A stretch of 64,000 nt of DNA from Moringa oleifera. Its lineage: Eukaryota > Streptophyta > Magnoliopsida > Brassicales > Moringaceae. Under the pieces are notes generated by a model. The model had not been told where the DNA came from. It did not search any database and saw only the letters and a list, made by a program, of their open reading frames with translations. Numbering within the stretch: the stretch's first letter is position 1; each line of letters begins with the position of its first letter. Positions 45,713 through 59,839 of this stretch are shown here, piece by piece. Both the position numbers and the translations under genes were made by a program. The DNA lies in contig JAJFZO010000230.1 of NCBI GenBank assembly GCA_021397835.1, positions 1,730,001 through 1,794,000 of the forward strand, in the 5' to 3' direction.

Positions 45713-46883
45713 GTTTTGGATGCTGTCTTGTATTGGTGGACATCTAACTTCCCATAAGATCAATCTCACTTTTGAAGAGCAAGGCAAGAGAGGTCTAGGT
45801 ATCTTGATTATTAACTAATTTTTTGGATGACCTAGGAGAGCAGTGAGATATTTAGTAGTAGGATATTTCATATTAACCTGTGGCTTATTTCTTTTATTAT
45901 CATTGTCATTGTCATCTTCAATTGCTGGTTTGATCTCAAGGTGTGAACCCAACCTTGAAAATATTTAGTGAAGGAATGAATTTCACATGGTTGCCCCAAA
46001 TTTGTCAAGTAACTTTGTTTAATTACCGAAAATGTGAAAAATAGGTGAATTTACCTTTGATAACAAAAGTATGAGATTTCTGATGATGTTACCATTATTT
46101 AAGAAACATGCAAAGCTTGTAAATAATAATAGTTTATAGTAATTAGTAAGAACAATGGTACTTGGACAAATGATACAACCTTGGAGCTACAAGGGGTGCA
46201 AATTCCCTGCTAATCAAATTTTTTCTGTTTCAGGTTAATAAGCTGAAATGCACACTAAGCAAAATTGAGTCTAGGCTTAAAAACAAGTTCTTGTCATGTC
46301 CTCTTAATTTTTGCTATTTAAATTTCTATGAACCATTTGCAAGATAACCCAATGATGCATAGAATAGATGCTCTTTCTGCTGTTTGTCTAACTTTCAGGT
46401 CTCTTTTAATGCCACAAGAAAATTGGCTAATATGTTAAATTCGTATCAACCTTCCTGAGCCCTTTTTAAACATTGCCAATGATGGTGAACCGAAATAAAA
46501 TGGAAGTACAAGTACATCAGTCTAGCTTAAAATTGGACATTTTTATCATATAGAAACTATCTACTCAACTGTCCACAAATCTAACTGAGTCAACTTGATA
46601 TAATATGGTAAGTTCTCAGTAAGTTCTAGGATGATAAGAACATCACTAAGTTACATGTCACCCTTAAGTTGATGTAATAATATGAACTATGGCCATGCAT
46701 TGACAATCATAATCAGCAATCATGACAAGGAACACAGTAGAGATCAAGGGTATTTCTAGCCTGCAAGGCTCAACATTTTCATAACGAGGTGTTTTTCCAT
46801 CATCTTGGAGATTTTGGCTTTGCAGCAATAGCTCCTGAGCAATATAATCAAGTGATAGAGTTCCTAGCAACGGATGTCTAAAA
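45713..46883. other. Tail-to-tail intergenic spacer
   Basis: Holds the 3' UTRs of QTRT2 (plus) and the thioredoxin-fold gene (minus). No other coding exon is seen. Polyadenylation sites cannot be placed with confidence. Confidence 0.55.
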
Positions 46884-49800
46884 CTATACATTGGCTGCAG
46901 AATATGTCTTAAACAAATAGGACAAGATCTTCTTGTAGTCACCAATCTGAGTACCAGTGTTGGGATCAATTATGTAAGGAACCTGTAATATGACAAAAAA
47001 TTCAGTGGCCACTGCTCAAGATTCTAGATAGATATGACATATAACCACAAACTTGCCAAACACCATTACATTTTCCTCCCAAACACTTACTCCTCAAAAA
47101 CCCAGCTCATTTGCAGGCTCTGCAGGGCAGACAAGGAATTCTGGTAGCTAGTATGAGCATATGAGCGTATATCATGGTTTAATTAACATTCATACCCTCA
47201 CTGGCATGACTGCCTTTTGGAACTCCAGAGCAATGATGAGCAACCACTACCCATTGGAAATCTAGGCCAATAACTGGGAAAGCACTAATACTACTGAAAC
47301 CTTCAAGTACTAGGTACATCATTTAATGAAAACACAACGATCACTTTAGTTCAAGTTCAGGCAAAAAGGAAAAAGGAAATAATTCTATTGAACTTGAGAT
47401 GCATTGAGCTTAATAGGATTAGAAACTGACCTCTTTGGATCCAGATGCATCAACAAGTGATTTTGTTCTTGAGGACCCTTCTCCCACATTTTGAAGGATG
47501 TATGGCAGTTCTAATTCACATAGTGCCTCACGTACAATTCGCGCATACTGAAAGCAGGAGTGAAATGAGTATGTTATATGAAGAGCAGAGCTGTTAGTAA
47601 CTACTTTTAATGAAAGATTAGAAAGAAATAGATCATGCTTTGAATGTAGGACACTGCCTACTCTGTAATCTGAGATGATACTTATTTCCATGGTAATATC
47701 ACTGCAGAAGGCTCATGGATATATATTAGCTGAATACGCAAAGACAAAGATGCTTTGGCTCTTGAGCAGATTTCCTTTCAAAATTTTAACTTTAGCAATT
47801 CCAACTAGAGCTCCAACTTAACCAACAAGGCACAATTTGAATCAATGACGAATGACAGCAGATCAAACAACATAAAGAGTAAATGGAAAATCGTCAAACT
47901 GCATAAAAGATTTTCCCGGAATGTGAAAGGAATCCAAAACATTGACTTACTGGATTGTTCTCATAAGAGAAGAGTTCTAATTTACTGGGTGGTGGATCCA
48001 CTCTAGCCTTTTCCCACAATGTCATTCCTCTACCTGCCCGAAGAATCGTTGGCATCCATCCTGTTAAAAGAGTGCTGCCCATGCAAAAGATTTAGAGAAA
48101 AGAGCTCCAAGAGTGAAAGGCAGAGCATGCAAACCTAAAAATCATACAGAAAACAGACAAATAATATGCCAAACATGCTAATCCATGACTAGCACATTCA
48201 GTTCAAGCCAAAAACCAATTTCACTTTTCTTTTTTCACTTGCTTTCAAGATGCATATACAAACCAAGTTACCAACTATCACTTTCTAAAGTAAATGTATT
48301 GTTATCTTCTATATTTTTAAAAATTCAAAATATGCAGAACTTCCTAATCTGCAGCATATTGAAATTGTTCCAATTCTTCTATTTTATTCTCAATAATTTT
48401 CTTTCAAAATGCATACAGTGAGAGAGGGACCAGCAACAACTTCTCAAACAATTATGTTATATTTCCTTCATTTTTTGAAAATTTATAATGCTGACAGGCA
48501 AAACACTTGCCTCTCACACATATTAGATAACATTGTTCTTTCACCCAAGCAAACATTAGGCTCCTCTTAAGATTTGTTTAACTATAATATACCTGAGATA
48601 CATGTTGAACTTCTGACTGCAAAACCAAATCAAGGTGACACTCAAATATCTAATAGGAACAGAAACTATCTACATCTAAGATATCCTTGACCAATAAAAC
48701 AAGTTGTAAGCAATAAAACCTTTCTAAAAGCCCTGTTGAAGGATTTCTTCCATTACCATATTGCTGAAATAGGTACTTCACAATATCCCCTGTCCGGCCA
48801 AGCAGAAGGAAGAATGGGCATTAGACACCAAAAAAAGAAAATAAAATAAAAATAAAAATAAGTAATAATGATATATAAAATTACAAAATGAGAACTTCAC
48901 TGCAGAAGTTTATTCATGCTCAACAATCTGCAAGTAACTTAAACCACAGATTAGTGAAAATAGCAAGAATCCAGAATCATCCAGATTGCTTGCAAGTTTT
49001 AACATCAAAATTCTAATCAATGGATCCAATTTATATCTCAAATGCTGAGAACAATTTGATCTATTAACCTGTTCCAGTGGTCAAAAATTAATTTTTGTGG
49101 TGTGGTCAAAATGGAATCTAAAAATGAAGAGACATCATATTCTCATCAGCATCAACCAAATAGCATTATAGCAGCACGAGAGATGGATATAAAGATCTTT
49201 CAAATAAAGAAGATGGTCACATTTATTCATAGTCCAGTTATCTAAATCCATAACTTCCACAGCGTATGAGACATAAAACTGATATTCTCTCTAGGTTTGG
49301 CTGCATCTAATGGGCAACTAAACTAAATGATTAAATTATCTGGTTGATATGTCAGCATCTCTAATGCCAATATAACATTTGATGTCATTTCGGTTTCTTC
49401 CAAAACTGTCCTCTGATTGCTGACCCCTATGAACCACTGACAAAAACTGAATCAACTGCTTTCACACTTCAAAATGCAATGTCATATTTTGAGAAAGTAA
49501 CCTGAAGAGGTCTGTTTGGCTTATGGGCTAAGTAAAACCTTCTTCTTTCCCTTAAGCCCCCATCCTTGATGTTAGCAGGATTTAACCCTAGATCTTGTGC
49601 ACACTAAGTGACTTTACTGCTAACTAGCCTGCACCTACTCTTTGGTGCCTCTTTCTCACTATTGCAAATAGACCACCATCCTCTCACCCTCCAGGAATCC
49701 AAGGACAACTCCTATGAGGCCATGATATCTTTTAGATGCTTTTGGGGTCAGCTGAATCAGTTAGGTACAGTGATTGCAACTGCATATTAGTCCCAAGATA

Positions 49801-52800
49801 AAAGTGCAATCAGGGGTTTTATCAATCCCTTTCCCAAAAAGACTAACTACGGGCATGTAGCTGAAAGCAGTGGCATTGAATGAATAATGTTCGGTGAATT
49901 TTCATGATAGCTGTATCCCGATTTTTCAAGATTGCAGTGCTCCAAACATAATGGGCACAACGCATGGCCTACAGCAGACCAAAAGCTATATGATTTTTTC
50001 ATTTTCTTGTAGAATTAGCACCAGATATGTATAACCCCTGACTAAAATGTACACAAGGTAGGTCAAATATGAAGAAACTGAAAAGAGCAACAACCTTCCA
50101 AAGAAGGTGGTCGATTATCATGGAATTCATTCAGTCCATCCCAACAGTGGTGTTAAAGAGATGTTACATCTTCTTAAGGTGACAATTAATTGGTGGTTTA
50201 CAGCAATAATTTATAAGAATTATCAATGCAACATCATATTTTATGATTATTCTCACTTGCTGACAATACATAGTCAAAACTATAAATTACAGATCTAAAT
50301 ATAAAATATAAAAAAAAAATCTTTTTTTACAGAAATTATTAGTAGCTCAACCACAAGCATCCACATTACACAATTCATGACTTACCACTTTCATACAGTG
50401 AAATACCAGTATTTGGGTCAACGAGGAAAGGAAACCTGCATGATAAGAGCCCAAAATTTACAAAGCAGAGCAAGATGAATAATCATTTTCCTTCCACAAT
50501 GTATTTTGACTTGAATTCAACATAAATAGCATCAAAGCTGATCATATTGTAAACGACCCCTATAATTTATGGATGCGAATTATGATTTCTACACCGAACT
50601 ACATACAATGACCTGATGATGAAACAAAATCTATGTTTGATTTTCAATCTGCTAAACTAGTGCAGCAAGACTACCAAATCAAACAAAAACATAGTTTCAT
50701 AAGATTAAAATCCGTACTGTTCTTTGCCGCCTAATCTTCTAACAATTTCCCTGTGCCTCACAGAACCTTTAGGACAAGGATAGACCTGTAAATATTGCAT
50801 GAGGAAAAGTAGATAAAATGAAGCAGCAATAAGAAAACTACTTTCCAAAAGTATGAATCACTAAACTAAGTAGTTGCTGGTACTTACGCAAGATACAGAG
50901 GCTGAAAATATGAACCATTCTTATTCTTTTTTAATCCTTTCTTAATCCAATTTACTAATACATATTATAAATGTATTGGACTTGGAAAAAAATACTATAA
51001 ATTATACATTTATCAAATAGATCTCAATTCAAGTTGGTTTCTTATATCTTACTCCATAACCCTGAATAATGTTACTCATATTAAAGTCACTTGAAATGCC
51101 AGGATCTACATCACAAACTTGACTGGAAGACAGACATTTTCAAGTTCATCATACATATAAAGGGTTTTTTTTTTTTTTTTTAAATGATATCCAATCCTCT
51201 GGTTATACATCAGCCTTGATTTGTCAAATTATCAAGATTTGTACCTAGAAGGTTCTTTCTTTTTGGGTTAGTTAAGGTGATTCAACGAAGAGTAAGCAGT
51301 AGGCTTAGGGAAATTGCATAAACTTAGAATTTTTTTGCTTCGATTCTATTTTCATGTTTGATATGAAGAAACCACATAAATCACACTACTATTTCTAATT
51401 TATTGCCCTGGTCTCTTGACAACTTAATATTTTTGTTATTTTTTAGAGGATCATGAGCTTTTAGAGCCATATCCAGGCCACTTTGGACTTGAGCTTGTTC
51501 AACATACAACCTCAGCAGTACTCAGTAAGCAAGCCCAAATACAGTTGAGAAGCATCTTAGCTCTCTACAATCCTACCTATGGTTAAAGACCTTTCTATAA
51601 GTCCTTCCTTTTACCTATCAAGAAGATGGCCCATAAAATTGAAAAGTCTGGAAACCTCAGCTTTAAGCTTGTCCCATAATCTGTAGAAAGTTTCTTTAGA
51701 TTTCAAGATGAAAATATGGATTCCATAGTTCACAAAACAAGGATCTTAAATTACCAAAAGAAAGGCAAAACTAGACTGGTCATTCTACAAATATGATAAT
51801 TTCCAATAAACCCAGAGAAAATTATAAAGAATGAATAAGTAAGTCCGTTTATAGAGCCAACACATCACCTCAATAGAAAGGTCTAGCTCAGTGATTGCCT
51901 CCCGCACCCTTCGACAGAAAGGGCATGCCTCTGGTCACAAGAAAAGGTGAATACACAAAGGATTCACTCAGATATTCCTACTAAGAGTTCTCATAATATA
52001 AGATCAACATAGATAAAACCCTTTCAGATCTAGTGCAAAATCTTGATTGGAAATGTCTCCTTGAAATCTATTAGAGTCCACTGCCTCAGCCAATAAAGTA
52101 ATTGAAACAGTGAAACAACTGAAGTCATAATGGAAAATATTCTTGAACCTCATAAACCTGAGAAACAGAAGAGGAAGGCATTTGCTCTTCTTATGAGCAT
52201 TTTCAATAAAATTATGACCAATAAGAGATTCTTACCAAATTCAAAAAGTTGCAAATGCTTTGGAGGACCAGAAGAGATTCCTTGGCTGTGCAAACTCCCT
52301 GATAATACTTTCGATCCCCATGGAAGTCTTGCCAGGGTAGATAAGGAAGATGTCACTGCCTACTATTACACCAATACCACCCCCCCCCCCCAAAAAAAAA
52401 AAAAAAAACACACTCAAAAAAGGAGGTATGAGATTTTGTAACACACACAGCGAAACAGGAAAGAATAGAGATTTGGACCTATTAAGAAAAATGTACATTT
52501 AACTTCACTGAAGTATAGAAGTACTGGAGCTCCTATAACTTTTATTAGCACCCTGTTCTGGATGAGTAGGATACATATTTATGCCAAACAGTTAAAATTT
52601 CATTTTTGAAGTATATTTATCCACAACATATCTATAGAAGAAGAAGAAAGCAGGAACCATCACTGAAACAAACAACAGCAGAAGATCAAAGAAAAAAAAG
52701 AGAGATAACAACATCAATTGAATGAAAAAATCGAGTGACCATTATAGATTACCTCCAAAGTATAATTCCGCTCTTGAGAGGGATCTCCTCCCTACAAGGA

Positions 52801-55550
52801 ACAAAATAAATAGAGGTGAACCATCAAAACCCTTTTCTGAAAAATGCTAACCCTCTCGCCCTTCAGGAATACTAATACACAAACATAGGCATTAAACTTC
52901 TTATTAAAACAATAGGGCATTAAACCAGCCTAGTGGGATGCAAATGACTCTAGAGTCCACCTTCAAACACAATATAGCACATTGCAGCAGCAGAGATGTC
53001 AATATGAGTATCTATGGAAGCTACAAAAGAAAATTCAGAGGAAAAGAAACTATTTGCTTAGTAACGTACAATAAAAAACCACTATAAACACTATTATAGT
53101 TGTATGGTAACGTACAATAAAACTATTTGCCTAGTTGTATAGTAACATTCGTGTCATTGCTCCTATAAAATGCTCAGTTTTATCATATTAAAAAAAAAAA
53201 AAAGAATCATTTAGTGGGTACTCTGTGAAATAAGTAGCTTAAATGAGCTCTTAAAGCAAAAGTTCCATATCATAACTTTTTTCATTAAGAGTGAGGCTAA
53301 AAGATAAAAAGAAATCATGCTACTCGTTTGTAACAATAGGTTGTTTGTATTAAATCAATTCTTAGTGACAATATCATATGAGGAAGATTAATTTTACGAT
53401 AAGCACATTACAGGAATCCACTTTGAGATATACATTGAAAACTCTAACTCCCCTCCTAGTTTCCATAACTACGTTAATCTCCTTCACAAAGCTTTCAAAC
53501 CTATAGTAAACCCATCGGATTTCTAAACCTATGTTATGCCCACAAAAATTTCGAAAACTTACTGTAACTCTCACTATCTTGTAATTAATATATCTACAAA
53601 AAATTTTAATAAACTAAACTTATCGTGAAAACAAAAAATGAGAAAAAAGAAACTCAAATGCATAGTTTTTGTAAAATATCACATATTTTACTTTCAAGCT
53701 ATGTAGATTTTTATTCTTTTCTTCTTCAGCTTGATATCTAACATTTTTTTTTACATGTCACAAAAATTGTTGAAAGGAAATATAACTAATGAAGTAGATC
53801 AATTCTCTAACTAATCATGATCATTCTTCATTATCATAATTTATTTATTTTTCATACTAGGACTATCTTTTTCTTTCATTACATATTTTATCTTTTCATT
53901 TTGATAAGCAATTTAATTTGCAAGTAAGAATTCTATGGTTAACTATTTTCATTCTCTTTGTTATTTCCATGATAAATTCGGAGTGTTAATATAAAAGTCC
54001 ACTAATATTGATTGGGGCAGGGTCAAATAAATTCTACAGATTTTGGAGAAGATTCAAAAGCTGGAAGGGCAGCTAATGTTTTTTATTTATACCATAAGAG
54101 GTGTAGTCTACTCAGTTACAATTGTTTTATAACAATATCCAAGTGCATTTTAAAAACATTTGCTGGTGCTCTCTCTTACCTCAGAAAGCTCAAAGCAATA
54201 ATCTAGCTTGTTACAGCTTGAAATTAAATTAAATGCTTAGTAGCTGCTCCCATCTCTATCACGTTTAAGACATATTGTTTCTTCCCACAGGTCAGAACCA
54301 TAAATATCCAGTTTCTTCATTGTACATCACTACGCAAGCACAATTTCACTTTTTTCATCCAGCTCCCAATTTCATTAACTTACTTCCCTGTTATTGCCTT
54401 GTTGTCTATCCGTCATCCAATTTATTGTACAAAATTAACATTTGTTTCTTTTATGATCAGATACAAAATTAACATTCATTTCACCTAATAACCTGGAACT
54501 AAGGTGGAGCAGGACATATTCTAACCAGATGCCACAATCATAAACTACAAAATAAACATATCTGAACTAGTAGTTGTAAGGCAGGATTGTTCCAGTAATC
54601 TACATGAATTGCACAAAAATCACTGACCAATTCTGCCCATTCTAATTCCAAGTTGAACTGAAGTGGCTCTCTTGAGAATGAAAGATTCCATTCCAAAGTC
54701 CGATTTTGATCTCATTGTTCAAAACTAACAATAGAAAACGTCATTTTAGATGATGTCAAGAAGACCTCTGAGAAACTTGGATGAGTGGAATGCAATATAG
54801 TTCACTGGATCCATTTTTTTCTTTAGAAATTTTTTGGGTAGTATTCGATGTCACCTTATTCTTACAACCACTTAATAATGATCCTCGATGTAGATGCATT
54901 CCACAAACAAATGCATGAGTTATGATTGTGTGAATAAGTATTGTTGCTTATATTTTCTTTTCAGGTTTATCCTTTAATCAAAGAGACCATTCAACAAGAA
55001 AAATAAAGAATTTACCACATGTACTGAAAAATCAAATCTACGAGGGAGTATCAAGCTTAACGTTCATCATAGATTGCCTGGGACCAATCATACAACTACT
55101 ATTTCCGAGTTTTAATATCTAATTGTGAGTTTCAATCTAGACAGAGTAGAGTAATGATAAAACTATCTAAAGTACAGAAGTGAAATTAACGATAAACAAA
55201 GAACCCGAAAGAAGAAAGAAGAGACATACAGAGAAGAGTTTGAGCAGAGGACAAAAAACAGACAACAAATTGTTTGATGAACTCGCACTATCAACAGAAA
55301 CTTCAACAGTATCCCGAGAAAGCTTCTGCCGCAATTCATTGGTATCTGTATTTCCGTTGGACGATTTTGCATAAAATCTATTGGTGCGAGAAACCCATTT
55401 CCTATCTCTCAAGGATCTCTGGTAAATCCACGATACTTTCAGGGTAGGAAATGGAGTTGAGGCAGTTGGGAAGCGAAAATACTCGTGCGGGGAAAAGTGA
55501 GGACAGGAGAAGTACAAAGAGCAGGAGAGAGATGGAGATGGCACAGACAT
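46884..55550 (-). CDS. Plastid-type tandem thioredoxin-fold (GST_N_3/glutaredoxin-like) protein
   Basis: Ten exons in coding order: 55550-55230, 52791-52753, 52359-52236, 51930-51869, 50785-50718, 50435-50386, 48789-48720, 48074-47951, 47547-47431, 46982-46884. GT-AG introns with phase kept give 357 residues. The N-terminus (about 1-65) is Ser/Thr/Pro-rich and basic, like a plastid transit peptide. Domain 1 (about 155-235) has LQLFEFEACPFCRRVREA with CPFC at 164-167, VYPCPKGSVRHRE, the cis-Pro loop FPFLVDPNTG, and YESGDIVKYLF. A linker with GWMPTILRAGRGM follows. Domain 2 (about 276-357) has LELFSYENNPYARIVREA, VPYIIDPNTG and DYKKILSYLF, with no cysteine pair. This double-domain layout matches a plant chloroplast thioredoxin-superfamily protein (the Arabidopsis At5g03880 type, from memory). 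Role: probably thiol or glutathione chemistry; substrate unknown. The 55550 ATG gives the transit peptide; another at 55623 is in another frame. Confidence 0.88.
52380..52408. repeat. C12/A17 homopolymer pair at intron 2 acceptor
   Basis: Twelve C (52380-52391) followed by seventeen A (52392-52408). On the gene strand this is T17 then G12, ending about 20 nt upstream of the acceptor AG at 52361-52360 of the thioredoxin-fold gene. Confidence 0.85.
52792..55229 (-). other. Long first intron of the thioredoxin-fold gene
   Basis: About 2.4 kb between GT at 55229 and AG at 52792. AT-rich, with no transposon or other gene recognised. Confidence 0.7.
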
Positions 55551-55663
55551 GCTGTTGTATGAACAGCGAAAGCCGTTGCCTTGGCTTCATAGTCTGGTTC
55601 TCAACTTTTAATTCGCTGATCACGCTGACTATTGAAGTAGAAGTCCTGGCCCCTGAGTCCTGA

Positions 55664-56380
55664 GACCCAATTTATCTCCTTTAAAAAAAAAAATCCAAAA
55701 CATTCAAAATAATCCTTCAATCATTTATACTAATAATTGTAAAAAGAAAGGCATTGTAGAAAATGATATCTTTTATGCGGAAACATTAACTTTCACTTTT
55801 ACCAACTTTAAATTTTTTAGCATTTAATTGATTTGTGAAATATTTTTTATTGAATGAACGCCAAATTTTAGAAGTTGTTTCAATACTCTTTTCTCAAGTT
55901 TTTGCAAATTTGTGCTTCAGAAATTTTTTTAAAAAAATCTGTTTAGTCTTGAAGGCAAAACATATGCTTTTGAATGTCAATGTAACTGTATAGATTTATT
56001 TAAATATATAAAAATTATTATATATTTTTTAATTTGTTATTTAAAATGAAAAGTGTATAACGATCGATGAACCATAATAAGATTAACTTAATTGTGGCAT
56101 AATCAAAAGTCATATCATCAATCATAAAATCATACCTTATTTCGCTAAATCATGTCTTAAATTGAAAATTTTACCTTAATTTAGAAAATCATACTTTCTT
56201 CTTGTGATCGTACTATATTCATAAAAATCGTGACTTAATTGATCATATTGTATCTTATCGAATAAAATTGTTACTTATTTAGCTTTGAACTTAATTTTTC
56301 TTTTATGCATTGACTCGTACAATTTTATTTCTTTATTATATAATGCAAATCATTATAGTGTGAAATAATGAGTAGTTCGA
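55664..56380. other. AT-rich spacer upstream of the thioredoxin-fold gene
   Basis: Contains the probable promoter of the minus-strand gene next to 55600, then AT-rich DNA without coding signal up to the MULE relic. Confidence 0.5.
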
Positions 56381-58930
56381 ATCAAGAGAAAGTTTTAATG
56401 ATAAGTGGGTATGTTATTTAGAGGGCTTTGACTCATGTGCCGTTATGAGTTTGGTTAAATATTGCTTAGAGATTGATTTATCTAAATATGGCATTGTACT
56501 CATACAATAGTTAAGTCTGAAAAAATCTCCATTAAATTTAAGTTAGTAAACAATGATGATGTTGAGTTTGTATTATATGATAATAACGTTATTCCTCGTG
56601 TAATTATAGCTTTAGAGAAACGTAATTTTGTTATGAACCAATATGTTGTCCATGATGATGGAATTCCTAGACAAATCAATCATTGTAATTCTTGTATGGG
56701 TAACAATCAACTCAATAATCCAATCTCTATTATGAAGCTCCATCCGTATGTTCAAGATAAAAATTTTGGCATGGAACCATTTTTCCATAATGAGATTGCC
56801 ATTGAGATTGAACATACTAATTGAATCAACATAGATAAGTCGATGGACTATGATGTTGGTCATGAATACCTCATTTTAAAAACTCAATCTACTCAACCTA
56901 TTAATGGAGAGCAATGTGAACCCTTTCCGAAAGTAGAACTATCTTAATGAGAACCTATATCCTACCTCATATTATATCTTATCTTATGTCCCGCATGCAT
57001 GCCCTAAAGCACATAATAACACAAGTGATTATGTTCTTGAATACTATAGTGTGTTAAGTGCTCAACTGTATAATGCTCTTTAGCTTCTACTATGGAATTA
57101 ATGGCTTCTATCCACTCCATTGCAAGAGGTCAGTTTTTTTCAAATAAAATAAAGTTAAGCGATTTTTAAGTATGCATGCATTGATTAAGAACTTTGAATT
57201 TAGATTTACTAGATCTAATAAATCTCTACTTGAAATTGTTTGAATAGAAAAAAATTATGTATGAAAGGTCCATGTTATGAGTGTTGCACGAGATCAACTT
57301 TTTCAAATTAAACGGTGTGATTTGACAAACATTTGCATAGTTGAGTAGTTAATCAATGACATTAACAAGCAAGTTCTACTATTATTAGAAAAATTAGCAC
57401 CCAAACATTATCTATTAATGCTATAATCATTAAGTCGAAAGATATCATGAGTGATATGAAATACTTATATGCCATGTAAATATTATACTCTAAAGCTTGA
57501 AAGGTTAAAGAACACGCATTATCTCTTATGTATGGTGATCGAGTTAAGTCATACTAACAACTATCGGTATATTGTCACATGTTGTAAAAAGTTAATTTGA
57601 GTACTAAGGTTCACAAATGCATCAAAGCCACTCGCTTAAAAAAAAATTTATGGTATTATATTTGTAGCAACTTGCAAAGATGGTAATGAATAGATATGCC
57701 TACTTGCATTTGGTTATGGTTACTTAAAATACTATGAGGCATGAGAGTAATTCTTAGGGTAGTTGAAGAAAGCAATTAATCTCGTTGAGAACTTGGTCAT
57801 TATGTTAGATTTTGATATTAGTATTGTGAAGTCTATAACAAGGTATTTCTTAATTCATGTCATAGTTTACATTCTTGGCATATGGCTCAAAATATAAAAA
57901 ATAATTCAAGAAGAAAAATGTAACTAAAATATTTTACAATGTAACCAAGGTATATCAAGAATCTAAATTCAATCAAGTGATGACTAGGTTACAAGCTAAT
58001 TAATCTTAGGAGTTTGATTACATAATGAAGAAAGATCCTAGAAAATGGTCACGTGTGTATTATTTTCAAAGATATTACCTAATTATGACTACCAATATTG
58101 TCGAGAGTCTAAATTCGTGCATTTGATTTGCTCACGAGTTACCTATCATGACTTTACTAAAGTTCATTAGAGATATAATATAATAGTAATTTTTTGACTG
58201 ACACGAGAAAGCTAAAGCTTAGAGGTCATAATTAATAGAATAGGTCCATTTTTTAATGACTAGAAAATAAAAAGCTTCATTACAAATGATAGTTTCTAAA
58301 GTTGACTTTTATGTATTTTTGATCAAGCACAAAAATAAGGAGGTAGTGGTTAACCTTAGGAAACGTACTTGCACTTGTAGAAAGTTTCAAGCTAATCTTT
58401 TACTATGTGTATATGCGTTGGTAATTTTCAAGTGATACTAATCTTATTTTTGTTACGAATTTCATTGTTTATTAATTGTTACAACTTTATTAATTTTTGT
58501 TTTTTTAGGGAACATAATATTGATTTCATAACTTATGCCTTAATTACTACAAACGTTGGTACTTTGTAACAACATACATTGAGTTGATCTACCTACTTGG
58601 TGATTAATCTAGTTGGGATGTGCTTAACGAAGTGATGAGTGTTGTTGTATTACCATTTAATAATGGCACGTTAGTAGACTACTTGAGAAAGTAAAGAATA
58701 CATTTACATCACAAAAGAACACGTCAAAAATAATGCTCTCAGTATGATTAACAAAGACAATTAATTGACATGCTCAAATCCATAATATCATAATGGGATG
58801 AGCTATTCTTAATCATCGAATATAGCTAATTAGTTACATTGTAAATGTCGAAATTGTGGGAAATTAGGCATAACTCTCAAATATGTCAAATCCATCCCAA
58901 TTTAATTTTAATGAAATATGATGTCATAAA
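56380..58930 (+). mobile_element. MuDR-like (MULE) transposase relic
   Basis: Plus-strand fragments follow the order of plant MULE transposases. The DUF4216/MuDR N-terminal-like part is near 56540-56820. The WRKY-like/FLYWCH-type lead with LSMHALIKNFEFRFTRSNKS is near 57160-57230. The catalytic core is near 57660-57850 (VATCKDGNEYAYLHLVMV, then KKAINLVENLVIMLDFDIS, the expected '.DGNE.+.P.A.G' and 'LV.+SD' segments). TTN+/ES-like remains are near 58085, and a SWIM-type CTCRKFQ.....C.H region near 58360-58420. The C-terminal SYYKRWYFVTTYIELIYLLGD segment (near 58535-58600, shortened here) and a CRNCGKLGI zinc knuckle near 58850 close it. No frame is open for more than about 60 codons. Terminal repeats were not located. 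Confidence 0.72.
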
Positions 58931-59114
58931 CTTATGATATTCAGTATATTTAGATTTCACTGTTAACCGATAATAGTGTGCATCATTTGTTAGATATTGT
59001 CATAGGTTATGTAGGTGAATGAGGCCAATGAAGGCAATGTAGATGTATTTTTTTGTAGTGTTATAATGAAATCCTGCATTGTTTGTACAATTTGTAATCA
59101 TATCATACATTTCA

Positions 59115-59430
59115 TGTTATAAAACTCAAAATAGAGTACTGATTTAATCCATTTTGTGATCTAAATATGGAAATCATATATTGATTTCCACATTTCATGA
59201 TATAAAATCAGAAATCGTATTAGTATTATCTTTGTTTCGTGATATAAATTTAGAAATCATATATTAATTTATCCATTTCGTGACATAAAACTAAAAATTA
59301 CATATTGATTATGTCCATTCTATTACCTAAATTCAAATATCATATATTCATTTCATCCATTTCACGACCTAAATTGAGAAATTGTATATTAATTTCTCTA
59401 TTTTATGATATGAAATTACAAATTGTGTAA
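59115..59430. repeat. Minisatellite, unit about 42 bp, about 7-8 copies
   Basis: Divergent direct repeats of the form GATATAAAnnnAGAAATCATA then TATTnATTTnnTCCATTTCGT. Unit length is 41-44 bp. It follows the MULE relic directly. Confidence 0.75.
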
Positions 59431-59839
59431 AGACAAAAATATATGCAGAATAAATAAAACGAAATTTTGTATTTCATTGAAAATTGACTTACATTGTTAT
59501 TTATTGAAAGTATATATAAAAAATAAAAATACATAAAATTCATTAAAAGAACAACCTTATTAACTAGGATACTCTAGAGTTGACAAACATGTATACAGCA
59601 ATACACTTCCTTTTACTTTTAGCATATCTTTGTAGCATATTAATTTTTTTTTTTTTTTTTGCTAGTTAGAATATACTCTACTATGTATAATATGTGGAGC
59701 CCATAATAGTAATTATGAAAATTCAAGAAAAAGACAATTAGTTTTGTTTTAAAAAAAATAGCACGAAAGTATAAAAATATAATACACTTACGATTTTTCT
59801 TACTAAAATACTTATGTCTTTTGATGCAATGTGCATTGA

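Noticed and set aside
52130..52498. Plus-strand 103-codon and minus-strand 85-codon frames around exon 3 of the thioredoxin-fold gene
   Set aside because: They run through a C12/A17 homopolymer and overlap a real exon in the wrong frame or strand.
55402..55623. Alternative minus-strand start of the thioredoxin-fold gene (73 codons, hydrophobic)
   Set aside because: This frame stops before the intron 1 donor and cannot join the downstream exons in phase, whereas the 55550 frame does.
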